Assembly (NCBI RefSeq): GCF_000165675.1
Contig: NZ_AEIZ01000009.1
Location: 1 to 39,748, forward strand
Reading direction: 5' to 3'
Source of the DNA: Leuconostoc fallax KCTC 3537
GTDB taxonomy: Bacteria > Bacillota > Bacilli > Lactobacillales > Lactobacillaceae
DNA length: 39,748 bases
The notes beneath the pieces are model-generated. The model did not search any database, was not told the DNA's origin, and was given only the letters and a program-made list of their open reading frames with translations. The translations under genes and the position numbers were made by a program. Positions 14,859 to 24,263 of the stretch are shown here, piece after piece (position 1 is the first letter of the stretch; each line of letters opens with the position of its first letter).

Positions 14859-15763
14859 TTATTTCAATCCTTTCAATTCTTCCAAAATAAATGTTGCGGC
14901 ACGGCGATGCTCATCTTCATTCGGGTGTACTTGATTTGGCGATATTTGCCAGTCGGCTGTTGAAATTAAAGTAATATTGCTAAATCTTTTCATCTCTTGT
15001 TCAAAGATATTTTTAAAGCAACCGTTAAATGGTACTAATATAATAATTTTAGCTTCGTGGAATCGTTTAACCAATTCCAACAAATACATTCTTAATCCAA
15101 AGCTAAAATTCTGTTCTGTAGCACCATAATTTGCATCATTTGTACCATAGTTAACAATCACCATATCTGTACGCACTCGTGGTCGCTCAACTTCATAAGC
15201 AACTTGCCATAATGCTTCAATAGGTGCCGGTACTTGATACGGGGCAAACGGTGTTAGCCCTGTCCCACCATAAGAAATATTTACCAACGGTCGTCCCAAT
15301 GCCTGCGCCACTAAAAACGGATAAGCTAATTCTGGGTGGTGTCCATCCAAACGAATACTTTCACCAACTGTGATAGAATCCCCTACAAAAGTAATTGGCA
15401 TTTTCGTAGAATGGACTGGCAATAAGCTGCCATCAGTTTCAATTGCTGTTAACGTTACAGGATTATGCCAAAAATCAAAATAATCACGATCAAACGTCTG
15501 AACCATCAATGTATATTGATGTAGATCCTGATTGGTTAATGGTAAACGTACAATCTTTCGCTGCGTGGTTAGATTTTGCCATTGCGTCTGATCATCCCTT
15601 CGCCAAATCAATTGTAACTTTGGATAATCCTTTTCAAAGTGGAGGTCAATGTATGTTGCATTTTTTGACTGAAAAGTAATTGTAGCGCCAAACTGTGTTG
15701 TTACATATTGACCATCAACAGCGGCCCATTCGGGCGAGAAAAATCTTGCATTAATGTTGTCAT
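14859..15763 (-). CDS. SGNH/GDSL esterase with N-terminal beta-domain (frame broken)
   Basis: SGNH-hydrolase, probably a carbohydrate or deacetylating esterase. The N-terminal about 115 residues look like a beta-sandwich, as in CE2-type acetylesterases. The catalytic part has FVGDSIT (nucleophile Ser about 130), SYGGTGL (oxyanion Gly), NYGTNDAN (oxyanion Asn) and NQVHPN (catalytic His). No signal peptide, so it is cytoplasmic. The open frame extends upstream of the TTG at 15611 without any start. One added base in the run at 15739-15743 joins it to an ATG at 15763 (MTTLMQDFFSPEW), which overlaps the prs stop as TAATG; this gives about 301 aa. Translational coupling to prs is therefore expected. 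Confidence 0.75.
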
Positions 15764-16737
15764 TATAAAATAGCTTCTTTATTGTCAGGACTTCTTAATA
15801 CATCCTCAATACTCTCAAATGCGTTAATTCTTTTAATCGCTTGTGCAAATAAATTAGCAACAGACACCTGTTCTAATTTATCGAGCCCAACAATATGATC
15901 TCCTTCGATAGTATTCGACACAATGATATGATCAACTGGGGATTTTTCAAGACGTGCAACGGCATTATCAGACAATACTGGATGCGAGGCAACAGCATAA
16001 ATTTCTGTAGCACCAGCGGCCTTCAAAGCTTCACTTGCTAATTGAATACTCTTTCCGGTATCAATAATGTCATCGATGATAATGGCGCGTCTACCTTTGA
16101 CTTGTCCAATCACTTGATAAGGCTTGTCTGGCACTAAATTATCCAAGCGTCGGTCAATCATAGCCCAATCAGCATGTAACAACGTAGCAAATTTACGCGC
16201 TTCCGCTGCACCAGAATGATCTGGTGCCACAACGACCAAATCATCCCCCAATAAATCATATTCATAGAAATAGTGACCCAAAACAGGTAAGGCTGAAAGA
16301 TGATCTAATGGAATATCAAAGAACCCTTGTACTTGGCTAGCATGTAGATCCATTGTGATCACGCGTTTCACACCCTGAGATTCTAGCATATCTGCTACCA
16401 TTCGTGCTGATATCGGTTCTCTAGAACGTGCTTTACGATCAGAACGAGCATAACCAAAATACGGGATGACAACATTGACACTATTGGCAGAAGCACGACG
16501 TGCAGCATCAATAAAAATCATCAAGCGCATAAAATTATCGTTAACAGGATTACTGATACCTTGAATAACATACACATCACGACCACGCACCGTATGTTCA
16601 ATACGTTCGTAAATTTCACCGTCTGCGAATTGATTCATAATAATATTGGATAGTGGGACGTTTAACGTCTCGGCAACTTCATGAGCAAGTTGATCATTAC
16701 TGCCTAGATTAAACAATTGGTAAGCTGGAGATTCCAT
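15763..16737 (-). CDS. prs: Ribose-phosphate pyrophosphokinase, divergent paralogue
   Basis: A 324-aa PRPP synthetase-family protein (ribose 5-phosphate + ATP to PRPP + AMP, feeding nucleotide, His and Trp synthesis). PYFGYARSDRKARSREPIS (92-110), PDHSGAAEARKFA and the PRPP-binding IDDIIDTGKS (221-230) are conserved. The flexible catalytic loop, usually KRRP in class I enzymes, reads DRRLDN here (D195-N200), so the normal Lys is not Lys. Lactic acid bacteria often carry a second divergent Prs, and this is probably that copy. The ATG at 16737 follows GAAGAGG by six bases; the upstream in-frame TTG overlaps the SD. Its stop overlaps the esterase start. Confidence 0.88.
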   Translation of the reverse strand: MESPAYQLFNLGSNDQLAHEVAETLNVPLSNIIMNQFADGEIYERIEHTVRGRDVYVIQGISNPVNDNFMRLMIFIDAARRASANSVNVVIPYFGYARSDRKARSREPISARMVADMLESQGVKRVITMDLHASQVQGFFDIPLDHLSALPVLGHYFYEYDLLGDDLVVVAPDHSGAAEARKFATLLHADWAMIDRRLDNLVPDKPYQVIGQVKGRRAIIIDDIIDTGKSIQLASEALKAAGATEIYAVASHPVLSDNAVARLEKSPVDHIIVSNTIEGDHIVGLDKLEQVSVANLFAQAIKRINAFESIEDVLRSPDNKEAIL

Positions 16738-16826
16738 ATAATTCCTCTTCAAATTAACATAGCATTTACATATAGCAACTCTATTATATCAAGAAAGTAA
16801 AACTATCCGTCACTCTCATTGAAATT

Positions 16827-19273
16827 TTATAACTTCTCTTGATATTCAAAATCAATTGGTTTTAAATCATCCATACCAATCATGGGGTCAATATCTTGAT
16901 GACTGATAAGTTCCCCTGTTAAAACAAAATGATCAATTGATGAGTGATAGGCAGCCGTTAAATCGGATAATTCATCTTTTACATCAGCATTTGCTACTAT
17001 CTTTTGATGATTAGTACTTATCTTATCATCAGATTGTAATCGTTCTAGTAAATGTGTCGCACGTAATGGTACCGCTGTCTGTGCTGCTCTTTTAAAAGCA
17101 CTATGTTCACCAATTAAAATCAATGCTTCTTTAGCTCGCGTCACACCTGTATATAATAAATTACGATTAAGCATAATACCAAAGCTAGAGGTTAAAACCA
17201 TTAAGACAAGCCTAAATTCATTGCCCTGTGCTTTATGAACAGTTGTCGCATAAGCTAATGTTAATTGATTTAAATTCTTTTTGGGATATGAGAGCTCCTT
17301 ATCATCAAAAGCAACGATTAAGCGGTCTTCATTATCATCATTACTGGGATCATTCTTATACTGAACAGCAATAATTTTACCCATATCCCCATTATAAACA
17401 TCGCGCTCGCCATCATTTTCCAATTGCAAAACTTTATCGCCACGACGATAAATAATATTGCCAAACTGAATGGCTTTTTGCTTTGCTTTAATCGGATTAA
17501 AAAGTGCTTGTGCCATTTGGTTGAGACGATTGACGCCTGCTGGCGTTTTGTACATTGGCGTCAAAATTTGTAAATCATCTTGTGTATAGCCCTTTTTCAT
17601 AGCTGCGTTAACAACTTGCTCAATAGCATCAGGTACTTTATCAGGTGGTATCATGAATGTCGATCGGTCTGGTTGATTTTCTAAGAAACTCTCTGGCAAA
17701 TCACCATGTTTAATATTGTTTGCTAAAGTTGTGATACTGCTACCTCGGCCTTGCCGATAGATAATCTCTAAAGCAACATGATCCACAACACCGCTATTCA
17801 CAAAATCAGCTAAAATATTGCCCGGACCAACAGATGGTAATTGGTCTGAATCACCAACAAAAATTAATTTCATACCATTAGGTATTGCTTGCAGTAGTTT
17901 AGCTGTTAACTCAACATCTAGCATCGATGCTTCATCAACAATTAATAATCCACCACGCAGTGGATTATCAGCATTAAACTCAGCTTCGTCTAAATCAGCG
18001 ATTCCTAAAAGACGGTGTATGGTCGTTGCTTCATACCCGGTAACCTCGGTCATCCTTTTGGCTGCCCGGCCAGTTGGTGAGGCCATTCTGACTGTATACT
18101 GTTTTAAAAAATCCTGTTTATCACCTTCAACAAATTGTGATCGCTTTTGAACTAATTGCTTCCAACTTGCCACAATACTTCGAATAATGGTGGTTTTGCC
18201 AGTACCAGGGCCACCCGTAAGTAAGAAAAATTGAGCCTGTAACGCTGACTTAACTGCCTGAATTTGGTTATCATCTAAATCAATCTTGCCGGGTGCTGTG
18301 TAGGCTTTTTCAATATCATCATGACCTACATCTAAGGGTGATGGGCTATGCAGTAACCTTTTAACGTCTTGAGCAACCTGTACTTCGGCTTCGTATAGTG
18401 ATTTAGGATAAATACGATCATCATCAGCGACTAATATACCGTCATTGAGTAGCGTATCTGTTGCCTGCGTTATCTCTGCTGTCAACATGCCACTGGCATC
18501 TTTTAGATTATGCCCAACAGCTTGTAATAATTGAGATTTGGTTAAAAAAGTATGCCCCGATTGGAAGGTAACATTCATGATTGCCGAATAAACTGCTGCT
18601 TGTAGCCGTCGCTCATCCAAAGGCAAAACACCATTTTGTTGACCAATCGTATCTGCCTTTTTAAAACTAATCCCTTCAAACTCAAAAACTAAACGGTATG
18701 GGTCTTGTGTCAAAATATCCTGTGCTTCATTACCATATTGATCGTATAGACGACCAGCTATATCAGCCCCAATGCCGAATTGATTACCAATTTGAAATAA
18801 ACGTTCCAAACCTAAATTAAGCTGTAGAGTTCTGGCTAATTTCTGAGCTTGCTTTGGTTTTAAACCAATACTTTCAAGTATTTTAGCATTATCCAATATT
18901 AAATCGACGGCGTTTGTACCCAAATTTTGAACAATCTTTTCTGCTGTTTTTTACCAATACCAGAAAATTGACCACTCGCAAAATATTTGATTAGTCCAGC
19001 TTCATCAGGCGGTAAGTCATTCTCATAACGTTCAACTTGGAATTGCTTACCATACCGAGGGTGTTTGACAACGTGACCGTAAAAAGAATACACACTCCCG
19101 TCTTGAACATCAGCAAACGTACCGGTAACAATAATTTCTGATGCATCCCAATTATCTAATGTCGACTCTTCAATATTAATCAGCAATATTTTAAAGTAAC
19201 TATCTGAACTAGCAAAAATAACGGTCTGCAAAGTACCTGTCACTTTATCTAATTGTAACGCGTCATTTATCAA
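16827..19273 (-). CDS. recD2: RecD2-type DNA helicase/ATP-dependent nuclease subunit (frame broken)
   Basis: SF1B 5'-3' helicase, about 815 aa after correction. The N-terminal OB-type region (TGTFADVQDGSVYSFYGHVV) and tandem helix-hairpin-helix segments (FSGIGKKTAEKI and following) precede the ATPase core. The core has Walker A GGPGTGKTT (about 354-362), LLIVDEASMLD, GDSDQLPSVGPG, the C-terminal TTVHKAQGNEF and YTGVTRAKEAL. RecD2 acts in DNA repair in organisms without RecBC. The frame breaks at an A6 run (18947-18952) right after GIGKK; a seventh A restores TAEKIVQNLGTNAVDL. The start is TTG at 19273, nine bases after AAGGA, which directly follows the preceding gene's stop, so the two are co-translated. 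Confidence 0.88.
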
Positions 19274-19285
19274 GAATTCTCGTCC

Positions 19286-19939
19286 TTAAATTGTTGTTGT
19301 TTCATCCGCAACCTTATTGAGGTAGCTAATATCATTCCATTTTTTTACTGTATAATGCTGGGCATCTGAAGTTGTTAGAATTGTTGTTGATGTGTTACTG
19401 AGGCCACCACGTTCACGAATACTCATTCGTGGCTGTTGTAGTAACGCATTGATACCAAATGATAAAGCCATACCATGTGAAACGATCAAAATCTTATCAT
19501 TAGGGTATTGTGCTGCCAAACCATTAATAAAACGCGCAAAACGCTGCGCAGTATGTGTGTACCCTTCACCATCGAACCCTTGTCCCTCAAAGTGATCTAA
19601 ATCATGCCGGTATGTATCATAAGCTTCAGGGTATTTTTGTTGGACATCACGCACAAGCATACCTTCCCATTGCCCTAAACCAACTTCACTTAAAGCAGAG
19701 CGCACCGACACATTTTGAATTGGCTTTAAATATTTAGATACGCGATTAGCTGTTACTAAAGCACGTTTCAAAGGGGATGAATAGATGTGATCAAAATGAA
19801 CAGGTGCTAAATAGCGACCCAACCGTGCCATATCATCATAACTTGACGGCAGTAACGCTGAATCCCCACTACCACCTTGAAAACGTCTTTCAAGATTCCA
19901 CTCAGTTTGCCCATGTCGTACAAAATAAAAATCTGTCAT
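19286..19939 (-). CDS. Histidine phosphatase (phosphoglycerate mutase-like)
   Basis: A 217-aa branch-1 histidine phosphatase. The phosphohistidine motif FVRHGQTEWN (H9) is at the N-terminus, with the proton-donor Glu in LGQWEGM and the second His in IVSHGMAL. The size and lack of glycolytic-mutase insertions point to a broad-specificity phosphatase, not a true phosphoglycerate mutase. AGGA lies about ten bases before the ATG. Its stop is followed immediately by the SD of recD2. The substrate is not predictable. Confidence 0.88.
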   Translation of the reverse strand: MTDFYFVRHGQTEWNLERRFQGGSGDSALLPSSYDDMARLGRYLAPVHFDHIYSSPLKRALVTANRVSKYLKPIQNVSVRSALSEVGLGQWEGMLVRDVQQKYPEAYDTYRHDLDHFEGQGFDGEGYTHTAQRFARFINGLAAQYPNDKILIVSHGMALSFGINALLQQPRMSIRERGGLSNTSTTILTTSDAQHYTVKKWNDISYLNKVADETTTI

Positions 19940-19992
19940 TGTCCACTTTTCCTAATTAAAAAATTTAAATAAAAATAAATGCAACGTAGCTA

Positions 19993-20333
19993 TCACTGCA
20001 ATTTTTCTAAAACACCACGTTGTATGAGTTCATCAATAAAAAATGATATTGTGTGATTAACGCATCTGCTTTTTGATGTTTAAAAATATCGACTCGAGTG
20101 ACATCACCCGCTGACACTGTACTCAACTTAAAACCATCCAGTGTTTTGTTAATTGTGACTTTGAGCTGAATGGCGTTGTTCAGTGCCTTATCGGGTTCTA
20201 AAGCGCGATGCAAAACATAACCACCCGCATTATTTTGAATGAATCCTAAATCTCCCAATGTATACTTTTTGATATTTGAACTTAATTGGTAAGTCCCATC
20301 ATTTGAGATTGTTACTACTTGATTAAAAGCCAT
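19993..20333 (-). CDS. DUF1831 family protein (frame broken near C-terminus)
   Basis: A small lactobacillales-specific protein of unknown function. The hallmark pattern MAFNQVVTISNDG...YQLSS.IKKYTLGDLGF is clear. The start is ATG at 20333 with GGAG nine bases upstream; an earlier in-frame ATG (20363) lacks an SD. As given, the C-terminus ends MNSYNVVF at 20007. One extra base in the run at 20038-20043 gives the family-like ending FIDELIQRGVLEKLQ with a stop at 19993 (113 aa). The gene is divergent from the phosphatase-like gene at 20521. Confidence 0.82.
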
Positions 20334-20520
20334 TTTTTCTCCAAAAATATAATTCAAGCTCATTATATCATGTTCAAAACGCCAACTTCTATTCTACAAA
20401 GGAAAAAGTGCACAAACGTCTCAATATTCAAAGCATTTATTCCAGATTTAATGACCAATGTATGTTACATTAACTGTGTATATAATTCAGTAATAAAAAG
20501 TACCAGAAAGGTAGTTTCAT

Positions 20521-20933
20521 ATGCAAATTTATTTTATTTCAACCAACGATTCATCTCGCAGCAAAATGGCTGAAGGTTTTGCTAAAGTCATTCTACCTAC
20601 TTCTTGGATTATTAAAAGCGCTGGTGTTTCAGCGGATAAAATTAGTCCCTATGCAATCCAAGTGATGTCTGAAGTTGGTATTGATATCGCCGAAGAACCC
20701 TCTCAAAGTATTGACGATACAATCTTAACAAATAGTGATGTAGTGGTGAGTTTAAGTCGAGATGCAAAAAGTAAAACTTTAGCACTCCCTACCTCTGTCC
20801 AAGCAGTTCATTGGCCACTCAATGATCCAGCCATGGCAACCGGTAGTGAAAACAAAAAGTCGCTGCATTTCGTGAAATACGTGACGAAATTAAACAGTAC
20901 GTAACGAATATTCGTGACGAATATCGACAGTAA
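20521..20933 (+). CDS. Low-molecular-weight phosphatase/ArsC-fold protein lacking catalytic Cys
   Basis: The fold and motif order of LMW phosphotyrosine phosphatases and thioredoxin-type arsenate reductases are present: the P-loop at the very N-terminus, then IIKSAGVSA, then the DP-type motif WPLNDPA. The P-loop reads STNDSSRSKMAEG where active members have C-x5-R; both cysteines are Ser, so it should be catalytically dead or substrate-binding only. As given, the frame ends KLNST at 20902-20904. One added A in the A5 run 20854-20858 restores VAAFREIRDEIKQYV and a stop at 20933 (137 aa). It has TATAAT at 20481-20486 and AAAGG nine bases before the ATG. Confidence 0.75.
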
Positions 20934-20934
20934 T

Positions 20935-20973
20935 AAAAAGAGAGGTGCTCTGATTATCGAGCGCCTCTCTTTT
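20935..20973. terminator. Strong bidirectional terminator
   Basis: AAAAGAGAGG-T-GCTC, loop TGATTATC, GAGC-G-CCTCTCTTTT: 14 pairs plus a T-G pair, with an A-run before and a T-run after. It lies between the convergent phosphatase-like and yqeY genes. Confidence 0.9.
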
Positions 20974-20982
20974 ACATAGTAT

Positions 20983-21429
20983 TTACTGATTTAGCATATT
21001 TTTAACTTTATCAGCAACTGTTTTACCATCAGCCTTACCTTTAACTTGTGGTGTTACAACGCCCATGACTTTTCCCATATCGCGTGGTGTCGTTGCACCT
21101 GTTTGTTCAATAGCAGTCTTAACAATTGCTTCGACTTCTTCATCTGATAATTGCTGAGGTAAATAATTATTTAGAATTTCAAGTTCCAGACGGATACCTG
21201 CAGCTAAATCTTCACGATCACCTTTTTCATACTCTGATAGTGATTCATTACGCTGCTTGACTTCACGTGACAGGACTGTCAATTCTTCTTCTTCTGTTAA
21301 ATCATGTCCCAAATTAATTTGTTCATTCATAGCGCTAGACTTAACCATACGAATCACCGAGAGTGCATCCTTATTTTTATCTTTCATCGCTTGCTTCATA
21401 TCTGCGTTTAATTGCTCTAATAAACTCAT
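20983..21429 (-). CDS. yqeY: GatB/YqeY domain protein
   Basis: A 148-aa stand-alone YqeY domain (the C-terminal domain otherwise found in GatB and GlnRS). It is helical throughout, with the conserved signature MSLLEQLNADMKQAMK at the N-terminus and the NNYLPQQLS / MGKVMGVVTPQVKGKADG region toward the end. It is thought to help tRNA binding or amidotransfer; the precise role is unknown. The ATG at 21429 follows GAAAGGG by five bases; the frame is open further upstream but without an SD. It is the second gene after rpsU, the usual Firmicutes arrangement. Confidence 0.9.
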   Translation of the reverse strand: MSLLEQLNADMKQAMKDKNKDALSVIRMVKSSAMNEQINLGHDLTEEEELTVLSREVKQRNESLSEYEKGDREDLAAGIRLELEILNNYLPQQLSDEEVEAIVKTAIEQTGATTPRDMGKVMGVVTPQVKGKADGKTVADKVKNMLNQ

Positions 21430-21482
21430 CTTTTCCCTTTCGATAACCAATAGTCTTATTTTAACATTATTAGGATAAAATA

Positions 21483-21506
21483 AAAACGCCACCAAGGTGA
21501 CGTTGC
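21483..21506 (-). terminator. Terminator/attenuator between rpsU and yqeY
   Basis: Minus-strand AACGTCACC-TT-GGTGGCGTT with TTTTATTTT after it. It follows the rpsU stop by about 12 bases and probably lowers yqeY expression relative to rpsU. Confidence 0.65.
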
Positions 21507-21516
21507 GAATAACCAA

Positions 21517-21702
21517 TTAACGGCTCTTCTTTTTGTTGCGCTTACGGGCAGCTTCTGACTTCAACTTACGTTGTACAGATGGCTTGATGTAATATTCACG
21601 CTTACGGTATTCTTGGAGAGTCCCGTCCTTAGAAACACCACGCTTAAAACGACGCAATGCATCATCCAAAGATTCGTTCTTACGTACGATAACCTTTGCC
21701 AT
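21517..21702 (-). CDS. rpsU: 30S ribosomal protein S21
   Basis: A 61-aa, strongly basic bS21: the N-terminal [20 protein letters not shown] and the basic C-terminal tail [14 protein letters not shown] are diagnostic. It sits near the anti-SD on the 30S platform. It has a very strong SD (AAGGAGGG six bases before the ATG) and a near-consensus promoter. Confidence 0.97.
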   Translation of the reverse strand: MAKVIVRKNESLDDALRRFKRGVSKDGTLQEYRKREYYIKPSVQRKLKSEAARKRNKKKSR

Positions 21703-21763
21703 TTCGATTCCCTCCTTTCTCGCATTTTATTTCGATAATCGACATGCAGTTAAATACTTATAC

Positions 21764-21792
21764 ATTCTACCAGACTAGCACCCATGCGTCAA
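21764..21792 (-). promoter_or_regulatory. rpsU promoter
   Basis: Minus strand TTGACG (21787-21792), 17-base spacer, TAGAAT (21764-21769): near-consensus sigma-A promoter giving a leader of about 55 bases. Confidence 0.75.
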
Positions 21793-21863
21793 TATATTTC
21801 GTTAGAGACACAATCATTAAGTTCAAGTCAGACATTTGATATAATATACCTAGGAGGTGTATG

Positions 21864-22241
21864 ATGTCACGACAACGTAGTCATGTAGCAGATAATCAAA
21901 TAGTAATGCCTGTTTTGATTAATAAATTCGCCCGTTTCTGGTCCTTCGTTGGCTTTGTTTTCACTTTAGGTTTTGCATCAGGTCCACGCCGTGCAATTAC
22001 TGAAAAAGCTTGGGTTCGAGAAGCGAGCATTGAATTGCGATACGGTTTAATTCTTCACACACATCCAACAGTATCCCTTCGCAATATTAATGATATTCAA
22101 ATTAAAGATACTTTAATGGGCAAAATATTTGGTTGGCAATTATTAGATATTCAAAGTGGTGACGAACAAATTATTTTAAAAAATGTTCAGAACGCTCAGC
22201 GTGTGAAAGATACCATTTATGGTTTACAAAATCGTCTATAA
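21864..22241 (+). CDS. PH-domain (bacterial pleckstrin homology) protein
   Basis: A 125-aa protein with one hydrophobic segment (about 23-42, FWSFVGFVFTLGFA) followed by a bacterial PH-like domain (DUF304/YdbS-type: VREASIELRYGLILHTHPTVSLRNINDIQIKDTLMGKIFG). The LRNI-DIQ spacing is typical. Membrane-anchored, function unknown. AGGAGG is six bases from the ATG at 21864 and only three from the adjacent ATG at 21861, so the second is preferred. An extended -10 (TGATATAAT, 21837-21845) implies a leader of about ten bases. Confidence 0.75.
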   Translation: MSRQRSHVADNQIVMPVLINKFARFWSFVGFVFTLGFASGPRRAITEKAWVREASIELRYGLILHTHPTVSLRNINDIQIKDTLMGKIFGWQLLDIQSGDEQIILKNVQNAQRVKDTIYGLQNRL

Positions 22242-22272
22242 AAAAAGAGATAGCGTTGACTATCTCTTTTTT
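22241..22272. terminator. Bidirectional terminator
   Basis: AAAAAAGAGATAG-CGTTGA-CTATCTCTTTTTT: perfect 13-pair stem. It ends both the PH-domain gene and the leftward aminotransferase gene, whose stop at 22260 lies inside the hairpin. Confidence 0.9.
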
Positions 22273-23459
22273 ATTATCTCATTGAAAACATCTAATTGAC
22301 GAATACGTTTAGCTGCCTCAAGCAAACGCTTAACTTCAACCGTTAAACCAATACGGACATAGCCTTCACCCAAACTACCAAAACCATTGGCATCAGCAAC
22401 CGCAACATCAGCCTCATTTAACAGCAAATCAGTGAATGAAGCACTAGTATAACCTGCTGGTACAGGCATCAAAATATAAAATGCCCCCTTTGGTACAATG
22501 GGTTCCCAACCAAATTCACGCACAGCTGCAATAAATTGATCACGACGCTCTTGATAAAGATTCTGTAGCTTGCTTATTGCAATTTTTCGTTCACTCTTGT
22601 TATTTAAAGCAACGGTTGCAGCATGTTGAATTGCTGGAAATACCGATACAAAAAGGTGATCTTGGATTAAATTAATTGCCTCAATCATATCTGCATTACC
22701 AACCGCAAAACCAATTCGCCACCCCGCCATATTGAATGTCTTTGAAAAAGTGTAAAATTCAATGCCTACGTCCTTTGCATGTGGCGTTTGTAAAAAACTA
22801 AGTGGTTTTTGTTGGTCAAATCCAATAGCGCCGTAAGCCAAATCAGATACTACACCAATATGATACTGTTTGGCAAAACTAACTGTTTCTTCATAAAATG
22901 CCGGTGTAGCTATAGCCCCCGTTGGATTATTTGGATAATTAAGATACATCAACTTTGCATTGTTCTTGTCTTGTTGATTGATTTGACAGTAATCTGGTAA
23001 GAAATTATTTTCTGCTTTTAAAGGTAAGTCAACAACTTTCACTTGTCCTAAAGCCGCTCCGGACAAGTAATCAGGATATCCAGGATTAGGTAAAAGGACA
23101 GTATCTTTTGGATTTGTTAATGAAAAAATCAATTCAACCAGTCCTATTTTAGAGCCACCCAAAATAGCTACTTCTGTTTCAGGATCTAGTGTGACTCCAT
23201 ATTCATCTTGATAAAAATCCGCAATAGCGCTTTTGAGTTCTGGTAAGCCGCGAAATTGAGCATATTTATGGCTTTGTGGATCGGATATACTATTATGCAT
23301 CGCTTCTAAAATATAATCCGGTGTTGGTTGATCTGGATTACCTTGTCCCAAATTTATAACATCATGTCCCGCTGCTATTTTGGCGTTCACCTTTTGAACA
23401 AGATGCGCAAAAAATTGATCAGGTAAGTTTTGTAGTAATTCTGATTTTTCAAATGCCAT
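22260..23459 (-). CDS. mtnE: Class I aminotransferase, MtnE-like
   Basis: A 399-aa PLP-dependent fold-type I aminotransferase. HDVINLGQGNPDQPTP near the N-terminus, LNYPNNPTGA (substrate Asn) and FSKTFNMAGWRIGF with the PLP-binding Lys (K240) are clear. The opening MAFEKSELLQNLPDQFF followed by LVQKVNAKIAAGHD resembles Bacillus MtnE (YkrV), the glutamine-linked transaminase that makes methionine from 2-keto-4-methylthiobutyrate. The adjacent nitrilase supports this pairing. The ATG at 23459 has AAGGAG seven bases upstream. The sequence as given reads through from the nitrilase into this gene because of a one-base deletion; I treat them as separate. Exact substrate is inference. Confidence 0.82.
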   Translation of the reverse strand: MAFEKSELLQNLPDQFFAHLVQKVNAKIAAGHDVINLGQGNPDQPTPDYILEAMHNSISDPQSHKYAQFRGLPELKSAIADFYQDEYGVTLDPETEVAILGGSKIGLVELIFSLTNPKDTVLLPNPGYPDYLSGAALGQVKVVDLPLKAENNFLPDYCQINQQDKNNAKLMYLNYPNNPTGAIATPAFYEETVSFAKQYHIGVVSDLAYGAIGFDQQKPLSFLQTPHAKDVGIEFYTFSKTFNMAGWRIGFAVGNADMIEAINLIQDHLFVSVFPAIQHAATVALNNKSERKIAISKLQNLYQERRDQFIAAVREFGWEPIVPKGAFYILMPVPAGYTSASFTDLLLNEADVAVADANGFGSLGEGYVRIGLTVEVKRLLEAAKRIRQLDVFNEIIKKR

Positions 23460-23475
23460 ATACATACTCCTTATT

Positions 23476-24260
23476 TTAACGATATAAATGTGGTTTCCTA
23501 TCCAAAAAATAGGCATTTGACCACGAATATTATCAATCTGGGCAAAATCGATATCTGTAACGTATATTTCCTCTTTTTCAGCTGAACCTTTAATCATAAT
23601 ATGTCCCAAAGGATCAATGACTAATGAGCGGCCACCAAAAGTATTATCATCGTCGGCACCAACGCGATTAACAGCAACAACATAAGCTTGATTTTCAATA
23701 GCGCGCGACTGTAACATCACTTGCCATTGCTCGATACGTTGAATTGGCCACTGAGCAACAACATACAGTACTTTAGCTGGAATTTGTGCCATATTAGTTC
23801 GTACCCATTCAGGAAAACGGATATCATAGCAAATCACACCCGCACTTGGTGTACCTGCTAATTCAAAAGTATTAAGATGGCTACCCGCCGTCATATAGCG
23901 ATCTTCATGCATCAGCCCAATTAAGTGAACTTTATCATACTCACTAAGGCATTGACCATCATTGCTCACAACATACATCGTATTATAAAATTCTTGTCCT
24001 TTTAACGTCGCTACTGAGCCACCAACAATGTTAATATCATATTCTTTTGATAATGATTGGAGCAATTGTTTCGTTCGAGTACCTCCAACGTCCGCAACTT
24101 CCTTTAGACGTTGTAAAGCATAACCACTATTCCACATTTCAGGTAACACCACAACATCAGCTTCTTGGTCCGCTGCTTGTGCAACAGCTTGCATGATACG
24201 TTGTTCATTCTTATCTACATCTGCTAATTGAATATCAATTTGTGCTAGTGCTACCTTCAT
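23476..24260 (-). CDS. mtnU: Nitrilase-superfamily omega-amidase, MtnU/Nit2-like (frame broken at end)
   Basis: A carbon-nitrogen hydrolase of about 261 aa. The catalytic triad is visible: E41 in VLPEMW, K110 in YDKVHL, C144 in GVICYDIRFPEW. The family role is hydrolysis of the alpha-keto amide formed by glutamine transaminases (2-oxoglutaramate), which pulls the transamination forward; this fits the adjacent MtnE-like enzyme. A run of six at 23504-23509 appears one base short. Restoring it gives the normal ending FLDRKPHLYR and a TAA at 23476, just before the SD of the next gene. AGGAG of this gene overlaps the end of the upstream carboxypeptidase gene. Confidence 0.82.
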
Positions 24261-24263
24261 CGT

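Noticed and set aside
22260-24260. A 666-residue nitrilase-aminotransferase fusion protein
   Set aside because: The junction residues fit neither family, an SD and ATG for the transaminase lie at the join, and one extra base in the run at 23504-23509 gives the usual nitrilase ending and stop. It is two genes.
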